DNA of 64,000 bases from Elusimicrobiota bacterium (lineage in GTDB: Bacteria > Elusimicrobiota > Elusimicrobia > FEN-1173), in NCBI GenBank assembly GCA_016715645.1, contig JADJZR010000001.1:1-64000 (forward strand), given 5' to 3'. Positions 43,008 through 50,402 of the stretch are shown piece after piece. Each line of letters starts with the position of its first letter. Within the stretch, counting starts at the first letter, position 1. Position numbers and translations under genes: made by a program. The notes beneath the pieces were generated by a model that made no database searches, was not told where the DNA came from, and saw only the letters and a list, made by a program, of their open reading frames with translations.

Positions 43008-43436
43008 TCAAGGGCATTCTCCAGGAGCAATTCGGAGACAAAACCGATGACCTGTTTGAAAAGAGCCCCCTGCTTCAATACATAAATCTGAAGACCCTAT
43101 CGGCTACCCGCGGATCAAAGGCCAGAAGCAGTTTTGCAAACCTTTACGCGATTTATGTTCTAGTTGAGGACTATACAAGACAGGCGACTATTCGAAATAC
43201 GACGGTGCAAAATTTTCGGATCTATTCAAACGACAGAGAGAATTGCCGTTTGGTAGCAAGCTCCAGAATCACGTGCATATTCCACGGCAAACTGACCCAC
43301 CTGTCCACGCGAAACGACACCTTCCACGACCCACCGGGGGCGCGGGCGGGTCCCCTCTGCTGTTTGGACGTCCGAAGCTTGGAAACGATGATGGGAACCT
43401 ATACAACTCTTTTCCCAATTGAGGAGGTTGTATGCC

Positions 43437-44410
43437 AAACACGAGGTGTCCCATGCGTCAAGTCAGAGATTCCGTCTGAATTCGAATGCCATCTGGGCAA
43501 ACGCCCCATCGCCAAAAGTCTCGGCATTTCCCGAAACACCATCCGGCTCATTCTCAGTCGAGCCGAAAAGGCCGGGTCGCCTGGCCTCGCCCACCCTCAC
43601 CGACCAAGCCCGGAAACCTTCTGTTCCGTCCGCCGGAGCCCTGGCTCCCCGACTGAAAGTCGTCCATCAAGAGTGCAGGACCACAAACGGTTGAACCTGA
43701 CTCAACCAGCTCTGGATCGAATACAAACGCATCCCGACGGCTATCTCTACGGCCTTCGTCGACGAACAACGACTGGCTCCCGCCGCGACCTTGTCAGCGC
43801 AGTCCCACAAGGCGGTGACAAACCGTCGATTACCGACGGACTCTTTGTCACTCACCCCAGACCGGCGAAAACCCCACCCAACTCTCGCCGTCGCCCGAGG
43901 CCTCTGTCCCAGCCCCGACTGGATCGGCGCCCACACCCGCGCCTTCACGTATTTCGGAGCCGTCCCCACCTCCTGGTTCCCGACAACCTCAAAAGCGGCG
44001 TCCTCAAATCCTGCCTCTATGAACCCATCCCTCAACGCCTCCTACCAGGACATGGCCGACCATTATGGCACCGCTGTCCTTCCCACCCGTCTCGCCGCCC
44101 GCGACAAGGCCAAGGTCGAAAACGGTGTCCTCGTCGCAAAACGATGGATCCTCGCTGTCCTGCGCCACCGCTCTCATTCTCTTGCCGAAATGAACGCCGC
44201 GATCCGGCATCTTCTGAAACCCTCAATGGCCGTCCTCCGCAACCAACAGTCCCGCCGCCAGCTTTTCGACGATCTCGACCGCCCCGCCGCCCGACCGCTT
44301 CCCAACCACCCCTACGAATTCGCCGAATGGAAGCAACCTGAGGTCAACATCGACCACCACGTCAGTCGATTTCCATTATTACAGCGTCCCCTGCCGCCTC
44401 GTCAATGAAA
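43437..44410 (+). pseudogene. IstA-like transposase, frameshifted
   Basis: N-terminal helix-turn-helix in one frame (KSLGISRNTIRLILSRAEKA), integrase core and C-terminus in another: NPSLNASYQDMADHYGTAVL, RDKAKVENGVLVAKRWILAVL, SRRQLFDDLDRPAARPLP and YEFAEWKQPEVNIDHHV. The DKAKVE motif contains the third acidic catalytic residue of IstA. At least two frame changes make it non-functional as read. Confidence 0.75.
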
Positions 44411-44959
44411 CTGTCGACGCGAAACTCACCGCCTCCACCGTTGAAATTCAAAGGCGAACGCGTTGCCGCCACGTTCTCCCGCGGGCTCCATTCCCCCGCC
44501 CACGCCCACCGCCCATCAAAAACACGCCGAATCGCCCTCACGCCTCTTCCCTGGGCCAACCAGGTCGGCCCCAGACGCCACCCTCGTCCAAACCATCTTC
44601 GATTGCCCACCCCCGAGAGGGCTATCGCTCCGTTCTGGGGATCATGCGCCGCCAAGTCCGTCGGCAACGACCGCTCGAGGCCGCCGCGGCCCGTGGCCTC
44701 GCCTCGACTCACCTCTTGCCGCGCCATCTGTTCCATCCTGACGGTGGCTTCGATCAATTGCCCCTGTCGCCCCGTCCCCGCCCTGCCTCGCCACGACAAC
44801 ATCCGGGGCGGTGATTACTACATCCAGGAGCCTCGCCAAACGCCCCAGGAGGCCCGCCAGACCATCTGATTTACAATCAACGAGGATAAGACCCCTGATT
44901 CCAAACACCCCAGGAGGTTTCACCATGATGCTCGAACAAACGCTGTCACCCTGAACCTG

Positions 44960-45600
44960 CTCAAGCTCTTCGGCATGGCCAGGCCTGACGATCGACTCAA
45001 AACCCGGTCCACGCCGATCTGCCCACGACGAATTCGCGCTCCTCGTCCAAGACGAAAATCCCACCGCGACAACTGTCGCCTGCCCGCCTGCTCAAAACGC
45101 CAGGCTCCGACAACCCGAGGCCTGCCTCGAGGACGTCAATTACAAACACCCCCGCGGTCTCCAAAAACAGCTCTTCCTCGAGCTCGCCAATCCGCGCTGG
45201 CTTCCCGCCGGACGCAATGTCCTCCTCACCGGTCCCACCGGCATCGGTAAGTCCTGGCTCGCCTGCGCCCTCGGCAACGCTGCCCGCCAGGATTCTCCGT
45301 TCTTTCCTTCCGCGCCCCCCGGCTCTTCGAGGAGCTCCAACAGTCACGCGCCGACGGTTCCCGTCTCAAGCTCCTCGCCAAGCTTGCCAAGGCCCAGCTC
45401 CTGATCATCGACGACATCCTTCTCACCCCTTCGCCGATCAGGAGCGCGCCGACTTTGAAATCGTCGAGGACCGCCACGGTCGGGCCGCCACCGTCATCAC
45501 AAGTCAACTCCCAGCTAAAAACTGGCACGCCGCCATGGGCGAACCCACCATCGCCGACGCCCTGCGACAGGCTCTTCCACAATGCCTTTAAATCGAGATG
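44960..45600 (+). pseudogene. IstB-like ATPase, frameshifted
   Basis: The AAA+ helper is visible in fragments: NYKHPRGLQKQLFLELANPR, then NVLLTGPTGIGKSWLACALG with Walker A GPTGIGKS, then AKLAKAQLLIIDDILLTPFA with Walker B, and ERADFEIVEDRHGRAATVIT, SQLPAKNWHAAMGEPTIADA. At least three frame changes separate them. IstB normally assembles on DNA and directs IstA. Confidence 0.75.
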
Positions 45601-46302
45601 CGGGATTCCTTGCGAACATCCGACGATAAAAAGAAGTCCTGATTACCCAAAATAAAAACCGCGCCGGGGGCGCGCCGAAACCAAAACCAAGCTATACTTG
45701 TCAGGAAACAAAACCATCGCCTTCGCTCCGGAAAGCGCGTTCTTCCGGAGGGGTGGGGGGTGGGTCAGTTTCGCGTGGACAGGTGGGTCAATTTGCGTGG
45801 AATCCGCAATCACGGATTGAACGACCGACTTAATGGCGAGTTTCGCAAATATTTCCCGCAATGTGACGCTCAACCAGTCCTCAGAGTGGTTAAGACCAGG
45901 CGCTACTGGATCAATGAGAAACTCATCGCAATGTCTCTCGGGAAGAAGTCATTCAATATCGCAGAGTCTGTGATCTCCATCATCGATGCGTATGCCTCAG
46001 CCAAGAAATCCGCCTTCTCCGGGTTCATCAAGACGTGCGAACAATTGCGCACAATATCGAAGCAAAAGCATTCGGCAGTACGCTATCAAGGCTATTGTTG
46101 AAAATTACATGGCGTGTATCGAGGAAGTTATCAATATCCCAATCCTTCAAGAGCGATTCAAGGCGAACATCGCACAGGGCTAGCTGGCCGAGGTGCTGGA
46201 AGAAATTGTCTGTCAGAGCAAAGTCGAGTTCAACTACGAGGAGACCACAGACGAGGATGGAGACGAAGTAACGGAAGAATGACGACGGCGAACAACTTAA
46301 TG

Positions 46303-46368
46303 GCCCAACCATTTATTCAAGCTGACATGGGCACACATCGCCCGCGCGGCTTAATTCTAACGTTGGGC
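46303..46368 (+). repeat. attC site 13
   Basis: R'' GCCCAAC (46303-46309), R' GTTGGGC (46362-46368); closes the R-M cassette, which is 4.3 kb with the IS and about 1.75 kb without it. Confidence 0.87.
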
Positions 46369-46388
46369 ATCAAAGAGAGGGAACTCTC

Positions 46389-46715
46389 ATGATCCGTCGG
46401 GGTCTTTCGACTTTGCTATTTTTTCTACTCGGGATCGCGCCACTTGCACTTTTGGCTGTTAATATGGTTTTTCCCGACATCCCTGTACGTGTCGCACATT
46501 TCATACCGGAAAACGAGCGTATTGCAAGCTATTTAGTGCCAAAAATTATTGAAATCCATTTTTTATTTTCACGCGTCTCTGCTTTCATCATTCCAAAACT
46601 TCTTTATCGATGGGGTGCTCGTATATTCGCCTGGGTCGGAATAGTAATTTGGGCGTTTCTAATTTTCCATATTGGATTGTTCACGACGATGACAAAGACC
46701 GGCTTTTATTTATAA
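46389..46715 (+). CDS. Cassette-encoded membrane protein of unknown function
   Basis: A 108-residue protein starting 20 bases after the attC crossover with GAGGGAA upstream. Three hydrophobic segments (LSTLLFFLLGIAPLALLAVN, YLVPKIIEIHFLFSRVSAFI, IFAWVGIVIWAFLIFHIGLF). No family recognised. Confidence 0.6.
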   Translation: MIRRGLSTLLFFLLGIAPLALLAVNMVFPDIPVRVAHFIPENERIASYLVPKIIEIHFLFSRVSAFIIPKLLYRWGARIFAWVGIVIWAFLIFHIGLFTTMTKTGFYL

Positions 46716-46730
46716 AAAGAAAAGAGAGTC

Positions 46731-46865
46731 GCCCAACCAGTCGCTGCAGTGGACCGAACCCGGTGCGAATCGAGGGGTCAAGTTCGATCCGTTCAGTTAA
46801 GTTTTCATCGCCAGTGGCTGTTGCTCGCACATTTCGGGTCCGGCCACTGTGCTTTTTCGTTGGGC
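46731..46865 (+). repeat. attC site 14 (long type)
   Basis: R'' GCCCAAC (46731-46737), R' GTTGGGC (46859-46865); 135 bp with arms CAGTGGACCG and CGGCCACTG. Confidence 0.85.
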
Positions 46866-46870
46866 AGCCC

Positions 46871-46900
46871 TTGACTAAAGTATATTACCAATATATACTT
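46871..46900 (+). promoter_or_regulatory. Promoter-operator of the third BrnTA-like cassette
   Basis: TTGACT (46871-46876), 17-base spacer, TATACT (46894-46899). AAGTATAT (46878-46885) and ATATACTT (46893-46900) form a perfect inverted repeat filling the spacer and -10. The ATG at 46906 coincides with the expected transcript start. Confidence 0.75.
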
Positions 46901-46905
46901 ATTCC

Positions 46906-47226
46906 ATGGCTGACGTCTACGATCACTTAGCGAAGTGCACAGGTTTTGATTGGGATAAATGGAACACGAGCAAAATATGGGACAAGCACAAAGTCACCCC
47001 ATCAGAATGCGAGCAGCCTTTCTTCAATCGGCCATTTATTGTCGACAACGATGAGAGGCATTCAAAAGACGAGATTTGGTTCTATGCGCTTGGACAAACG
47101 GATGCCGGCAGACTCCTTTTCATCGTTTTTACCATCCGCGGGCACTTAATCCGCGCAATATCGGTGCGGGACATGAGCAAGAGAGAGCGGGAGGACTACA
47201 AATACCATGAAAAACAAAATCCCTAA
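46906..47226 (+). CDS. BrnT-like toxin
   Basis: A 106-residue protein with the BrnT pattern: FDWDKWNTSKIWDKHKVTPSE at the N-terminus, ECEQPFFNRPFIVDNDERHS in the middle and LIRAISVRDMSKREREDY at the end (first motif quoted in full at 21 residues would exceed need: core is FDWDKWN..KHKV). The conserved IS-R-D-M replaces the more usual ISARKA. It overlaps its antitoxin gene by 20 bases. Confidence 0.85.
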   Translation: MADVYDHLAKCTGFDWDKWNTSKIWDKHKVTPSECEQPFFNRPFIVDNDERHSKDEIWFYALGQTDAGRLLFIVFTIRGHLIRAISVRDMSKREREDYKYHEKQNP

Positions 47227-47482
47227 GTTTAAGAACGAATCAGAGGAACTGACTTTTTGGGCTTCTCATGACTCTTCTAATTACATCGACTGGAAGAAGG
47301 CCCGTAAAGTTACTCTGCCTAATTTGAAACCGTCTGTTAGGTCAATATCTATTCGCCTTCCTGAATCAATGTTTGAAGAGCTAAGGCTTCTAGCCAACAA
47401 GAAAGACGTTCCTTATCAGTCTCTCTTGAAAATGTATCTGGCAGACAGACTTGAAACTGAACTTAAACATGCACACGCATAG
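47207..47482 (+). CDS. CopG/BrnA-like antitoxin
   Basis: A 91-residue protein. N-terminus IPKFKNESEELTFWASHDSS is the COG5304-type signature (E-x-E-x-x-F-W), and the C-terminus SISIRLPESMFEELRLLANK with VPYQSLLKMYLADRL is a ribbon-helix-helix region. This antitoxin type regularly partners BrnT-like toxins. Confidence 0.88.
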   Translation: MKNKIPKFKNESEELTFWASHDSSNYIDWKKARKVTLPNLKPSVRSISIRLPESMFEELRLLANKKDVPYQSLLKMYLADRLETELKHAHA

Positions 47483-47484
47483 GC

Positions 47485-47547
47485 GCCCAACAAGGCGCTC
47501 CAACGGACGGCCACACCACGGCCGCCGCTGAGCTTATTTCGTTGGGC
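47485..47547 (+). repeat. attC site 15
   Basis: R'' GCCCAAC (47485-47491), R' GTTGGGC (47541-47547); arms CCAACGGACGGCC and GGCCGCCGCTGAG. Confidence 0.88.
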
Positions 47548-47591
47548 ACTTTAATATGGCAAATACACCATACTTGTGGTAGAGTGCCTCT

Positions 47592-47888
47592 ATGAATGAA
47601 GACGTTCGTTATGGTCTTTTCTGTTGGAGCGCGGCAAAAGAAAGGATAAATATCCTCCGGCACGCGATGAGCTTCCGAGAAGCGATAGGGGCATTCTCTG
47701 ATCCTCATCGTATTTTGGCGAAGGATGATAAGCACTCGAAAGAGGAGGAACGTCTATTTTGCATCGGACGTTCTAACGGTCGTGTTGTCACAGTTCGGTT
47801 CACATACCGCGGGAAATTAGTGCGAATTTTTGGAGCTGGTTTCTGGCGAAAAGGAAGGAAACTTTATGAAGAAACAACCCCTGACTGA
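47592..47888 (+). CDS. BrnT-family toxin
   Basis: A 98-residue BrnT: FCWSAAKERINILRHAMSFR, EAIGAFSDPHRILAKDDKHS, then VRFTYRGKLVRIFGAGFWRK and GRKLYEE. The C-terminal ISAR of most BrnT proteins is replaced by IFGAGFWRKGRK. It overlaps the antitoxin gene by 23 bases. Confidence 0.82.
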   Translation: MNEDVRYGLFCWSAAKERINILRHAMSFREAIGAFSDPHRILAKDDKHSKEEERLFCIGRSNGRVVTVRFTYRGKLVRIFGAGFWRKGRKLYEETTPD

Positions 47889-48150
47889 TTTGGATCAACC
47901 CATTGGAAAACTGCACCGCGTTCCGGATTTTCTTCCTCCTCCCGAAGAACTTTTTCCCAAAAGAGAAGCGGTGAAAGTGACTTTAGTTGTCGATAAAGAA
48001 AGCATTGCTTTCTTTCGCCGCGAAGCTCACGAGGTGGGAATGAAATATCAGAGGATGATGCGGGAAGTCCTTCGTGAGTATTCCCATAGCCATCAACATC
48101 ATGGCCCAACAAGGCGCTCCAGCGGGCGGCCACACACCGGCCGCCGCTGA
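47866..48150 (+). CDS. BrnA-family antitoxin
   Basis: A 94-residue protein from the ATG at 47866. Residues about 35-70 (REAVKVTLVVDKESIAFFRR, GMKYQRMMREVLREY) match the BrnA ribbon-helix-helix region, with the polar N-terminus LDQPIGKLHRVPDFLPPPEE. The last about 16 residues are read from the attC, ending in the same GRPHTGRR as the DUF2442 protein because the attC sites match. Confidence 0.85.
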   Translation: MKKQPLTDLDQPIGKLHRVPDFLPPPEELFPKREAVKVTLVVDKESIAFFRREAHEVGMKYQRMMREVLREYSHSHQHHGPTRRSSGRPHTGRR

Positions 48151-48165
48151 ATTCAGCTGTTGGGC
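48104..48165 (+). repeat. attC site 16
   Basis: R'' GCCCAAC (48104-48110), R' GTTGGGC (48159-48165); arms CCAGCGGGCGGCC and GGCCGCCGCTG. Confidence 0.88.
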
Positions 48166-48389
48166 CGGGTAAGTCTTATTGAAATTTTACCGTCTGTCGC
48201 TTAGAGTTACAGTGCACACTCCGCTATGGGTGAAACGGCAACAGCAATTACAGTCCGGGTGCGCGGCAAGATAATTTCTGCCGCATCGCAACAACCGTTG
48301 GGTCAGGTTCCACTTCACAACTTGCCCAACAAGGAGGGCAGCGGATGCGGGGACCATCGGCCCGCGCCACGGACCTTTGTTCGTTGGGC
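48166..48389 (+). other. ORF-less integron cassette, copy 3
   Basis: Third member of the ORF-less family. CGCTATGGGTGAAACGGCAA and GTGCGCGGCAAGATAATTTC align with copy 1; the GCGGC..GCCGC hairpin stem is kept while the loop differs. Internal GTTGGGT at 48297-48303 is followed by CAGGTTCCACTTCACAACTT and then the terminal attC. Confidence 0.6.
48324..48389 (+). repeat. attC site 17
   Basis: R'' GCCCAAC (48324-48330), R' GTTGGGC (48383-48389). Confidence 0.85.
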
Positions 48390-48450
48390 GTGAAAAGGGA
48401 ATGTTATAATTTTGAAGGTGATTTTTTGCATAGATGGAGACGTGTAACTC

Positions 48451-48666
48451 ATGAAGGAAAACCTGTTCAACGCGGCGAGAGAACACATCGATCTGATTGA
48501 AAAGATCGAGAAAACAAGCGATCCACTTAAGTTGCAAGTCTTAGATGAAAAACCGGCTGAAGCTCATTGGAAATTCATTGGGCTACTCAAGGCCCAGGGA
48601 ATCAAATACAAAGATAGGGAGCACGCCACGCGAATCGCTTTTCGGATCGCGAACGAGGAATTATGA
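48451..48666 (+). CDS. Small cassette protein of unknown function (first of a related pair)
   Basis: A 71-residue charged helical protein ending KDREHATRIAFRIANEEL. It overlaps the next gene by 4 bases (ATGA). TATAAT with extended TG at 48402-48410 could be its promoter. Its C-terminal half resembles that of the following protein (LLKAQGIKYKDREHATRIAF versus LREKGIEFTDRFEAMNIAF), so the pair looks like a diverged duplication. Confidence 0.6.
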   Translation: MKENLFNAAREHIDLIEKIEKTSDPLKLQVLDEKPAEAHWKFIGLLKAQGIKYKDREHATRIAFRIANEEL

Positions 48667-48917
48667 CCTTGCTTGAAATCGCTCAAATTTATACTGATCT
48701 CGTCGTTACCGAGAACCAAATTCCAGAACACGAGCACGTGGCCAAGGAAGAGATCAATGCGATTCGGTCTAAATACCACCAATTCCTGATGGATAAACTC
48801 CGTGAGAAAGGCATCGAATTCACCGATCGTTTCGAAGCCATGAATATTGCGTTTGAAATTATCAAATCGCCCAACAATTCATTCCAGCGGACGGGCCACA
48901 CGGCGGCCCGCCGCTGA
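48663..48917 (+). CDS. Small cassette protein of unknown function (second of a related pair)
   Basis: An 84-residue protein, helical, with MTLLEIAQIYTDLVVTENQI at the N-terminus and KGIEFTDRFEAMNIAFEIIK before the attC-derived tail. Similar to the C-terminal half of the preceding gene product. The overlap and size would fit a toxin-antitoxin-like or heterodimer arrangement, but no family was recognised. Confidence 0.6.
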   Translation: MTLLEIAQIYTDLVVTENQIPEHEHVAKEEINAIRSKYHQFLMDKLREKGIEFTDRFEAMNIAFEIIKSPNNSFQRTGHTAARR

Positions 48918-48932
48918 ACTCGTTCGTTGGGT
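48869..48932 (+). repeat. attC site 18 (last of the array)
   Basis: R'' GCCCAAC (48869-48875), R' GTTGGGT (48926-48932); arms CCAGCGGACGGGCC and GGCCCGCCGCTG. No attC is seen beyond it. Confidence 0.87.
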
Positions 48933-48981
48933 CGTGTGATCAACACCAGCCGAGCGGGATATACAAAAATTTCGGCCTTGC

Positions 48982-49233
48982 GCGTTTAAGAGAGAAGTCA
49001 CCGTGGTTGTCTCGACAGCACCCGCTGGGATTGCCGTTCCCCAGGGGGCCCTCTTTCGTGACGGGGACCACTGGATCGTTTTTCGCGTTGAAAACGGCCG
49101 CGCTCAAACCACCCGCGTGCAATTAGGAGGGCGCAACGATCGGGACGTGTTGGTGGTGGAGGGCCTGCAAACGGGCGACCGGGTGATTCTTTATCCCGGC
49201 GATCACATCAAAAACGGGATTCTGGTCAAATAG
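48982..49233 (+). pseudogene. C-terminal fragment of an RND-efflux periplasmic adaptor (HlyD/MexA type)
   Basis: About 75-80 residues readable to a stop at 49231-49233: VTVVVSTAPAGIAVPQGALF, DHWIVFRVENGRAQTTRVQL, GGRNDRDVLVVEGLQTGDRV and ILYPGDHIKNGILVK. These form the membrane-proximal barrel end of a membrane-fusion protein. The rest of the gene (about 300 residues) is missing; sequence to the left belongs to the last cassette within 70 bases. A GTG at 49003 could start a short product but function is unlikely. Confidence 0.7.
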
Positions 49234-49247
49234 CCGGGATTCCCTGG

Positions 49248-50402
49248 TTATTTGTTTTTGAAGAACGAACGAAGAGCCGCGTCTATTTTTCCGCCCAGAT
49301 AGTCGCCACCCCGCCGAACCCATTTGTCCAGATCTTTTTTGTCCTGAATTTTTCCCTCAAAGATCTTATAAAGAATTTGTTGAACACTGGAAGAGAACCC
49401 CACCTGGGGGTCGCGAATCGACCCGTTCATGGGAACGACAAAAGAAAGAGACGGAATGTCCATTAAATCTTTGAACCGCTTAACGGGCACTCCCAACAGC
49501 TCTTTTCGACGGGGATCCACTTCCACCTTGAAGTCGGTGATGTCCACCAGGTGGCTGGCCGTAAGCCAATCGTCTTTGCACAGGGCTTGGGTTTTTAAGT
49601 TAAGACGCCCGCTCTGAACCCGAACGTCGCCGTTTCCCGAAACAAACCGGGCCAGGGGCTCCAGAGGCCAGTCGGTCAGGTTCCATTCCCCATTAAATCG
49701 GAGTGGAAAAGACAGTCGATCCACGGTCATGTCGATGGAAAAAGTGGCCGGCTCTTGTTCGTCGAATTTACCGTCAGCTTGAAAGTCCCACCGTTCCTCC
49801 GAAGGCCCTTGGGACCCGCGACGAAGGTGGCCCCTCACATTTCGAACACCTAATTTTTCGTTGGAATCCCGATTTGTAATGACCGCTTGGCCATCGGCCA
49901 CAACAACTTCGGCGATGGGCAACCGACGAACCCAGCCCGGAACGCGGCCAGGAAGCACACCCCCCGCCCCGCCGCGGCCCCGAAAAGAAACGGTCCCTTC
50001 CAGCAAGGGATTGTCCAATTGGAGGGTCCGAATGGTCCCATTCCCCGATATTAATTCTCGGACCGGGACGTCGACCGTCAGTTGAGGGACCGTCACCGAC
50101 GACCGTTCCCCTTGAAGCCGCAGATCGGTCATCACGAACCGCCCCTTCCACAAGTCCGCCTGGAATGTGCCAAAGGTCGAGCGGGTCCCGTCGAAAACAT
50201 ATTTCTTGAGATACCCCTCAACCCCCGCCGACACCGTTCCGTTGAGAAACCAAAGAAAGGCGGCCAACAGGCCCGCGGCCAATAGGAAACCCACGAACAC
50301 ACCCACAATCAACCCCACCCAAGCGCCGCCCCGAACCGGAGAAAAGCGTTTGCCCGTTCCCATGTCGAAGCGTCGCGTCATGATGGAGGGGTGGGGCCCC
50401 AT
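49248..50402 (-). CDS. AsmA/DUF748-like membrane-anchored protein
   Basis: A 384-residue protein with one N-terminal transmembrane segment (GGAWVGLIVGVFVGFLLAAG) and a long beta-rich periplasmic part (FVMTDLRLQGERSSVTVPQL, LDNPLLEGTVSF, VLPGRVPGWVRRLPIAEVVV) typical of AsmA-like bridge proteins that carry lipids between membranes. Its ATG shares a base with the stop of the upstream gene (TAATG). A later start at MTRRFDMGTG (50381) is possible. Confidence 0.75.
   Translation of the reverse strand: MGPHPSIMTRRFDMGTGKRFSPVRGGAWVGLIVGVFVGFLLAAGLLAAFLWFLNGTVSAGVEGYLKKYVFDGTRSTFGTFQADLWKGRFVMTDLRLQGERSSVTVPQLTVDVPVRELISGNGTIRTLQLDNPLLEGTVSFRGRGGAGGVLPGRVPGWVRRLPIAEVVVADGQAVITNRDSNEKLGVRNVRGHLRRGSQGPSEERWDFQADGKFDEQEPATFSIDMTVDRLSFPLRFNGEWNLTDWPLEPLARFVSGNGDVRVQSGRLNLKTQALCKDDWLTASHLVDITDFKVEVDPRRKELLGVPVKRFKDLMDIPSLSFVVPMNGSIRDPQVGFSSSVQQILYKIFEGKIQDKKDLDKWVRRGGDYLGGKIDAALRSFFKNK

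Larger units (their letters stand above)
43274..45808 (+). mobile_element. IS21-family insertion sequence, degenerate
   Basis: The about 2.53-kb element runs from TGCATATTCC to CGCA. Long imperfect terminal repeats share CTGACCCACC..TGTCCACGCGAAAC (left, 43292-43315) with their complement at the right end (45762-45790). ATCACG at 43268-43273 and 45809-45814 is the target duplication. Inside, IstA- and IstB-like sequences are readable on the plus strand but broken into many frames. IS21 elements normally duplicate 4-8 bp and end in TG..CA. Confidence 0.85.
42983..46282 (+). pseudogene. Type II restriction endonuclease, split by the IS21-family element and internally deleted
   Basis: 5-prime part: MEHDFTSVIKGILQEQFGDK and TRGSKARSSFANLYAIYVLV, then a frameshift near 43170 into YKTGDYSKYDGAKFSDLFKR and LPFGSKLQNH, where the insertion begins. 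3-prime part after 45808: GLNDRLNGEFRKYFPQCDAQ, TRRYWINEKLIAMSLGKKSF, FIKTCEQLRTI, then a jump to QYAIKAIVENYMACIEEVIN and KVEFNYEETTDEDGDEV with a stop at 46181. The jump deletes what should be the catalytic domain. Pairing with the methyltransferase identifies an R-M cassette; both halves are dead. Confidence 0.82.

Noticed and set aside
44362..45347. Minus-strand open frames within the IS21 element
   Set aside because: IstA/IstB similarity is on the plus strand; these are GC-rich antisense shadows.
36332..48932. CRISPR array, because of regularly spaced similar palindromes
   Set aside because: Spacing is irregular, intervals contain genes, and repeats have attC architecture with R''/R' boxes; no cas genes are present.
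49003..49233. Independent small protein starting at GTG 49003
   Set aside because: The sequence is clearly the C-terminal end of an RND adaptor, and homology continues upstream of the GTG, so it is a remnant.
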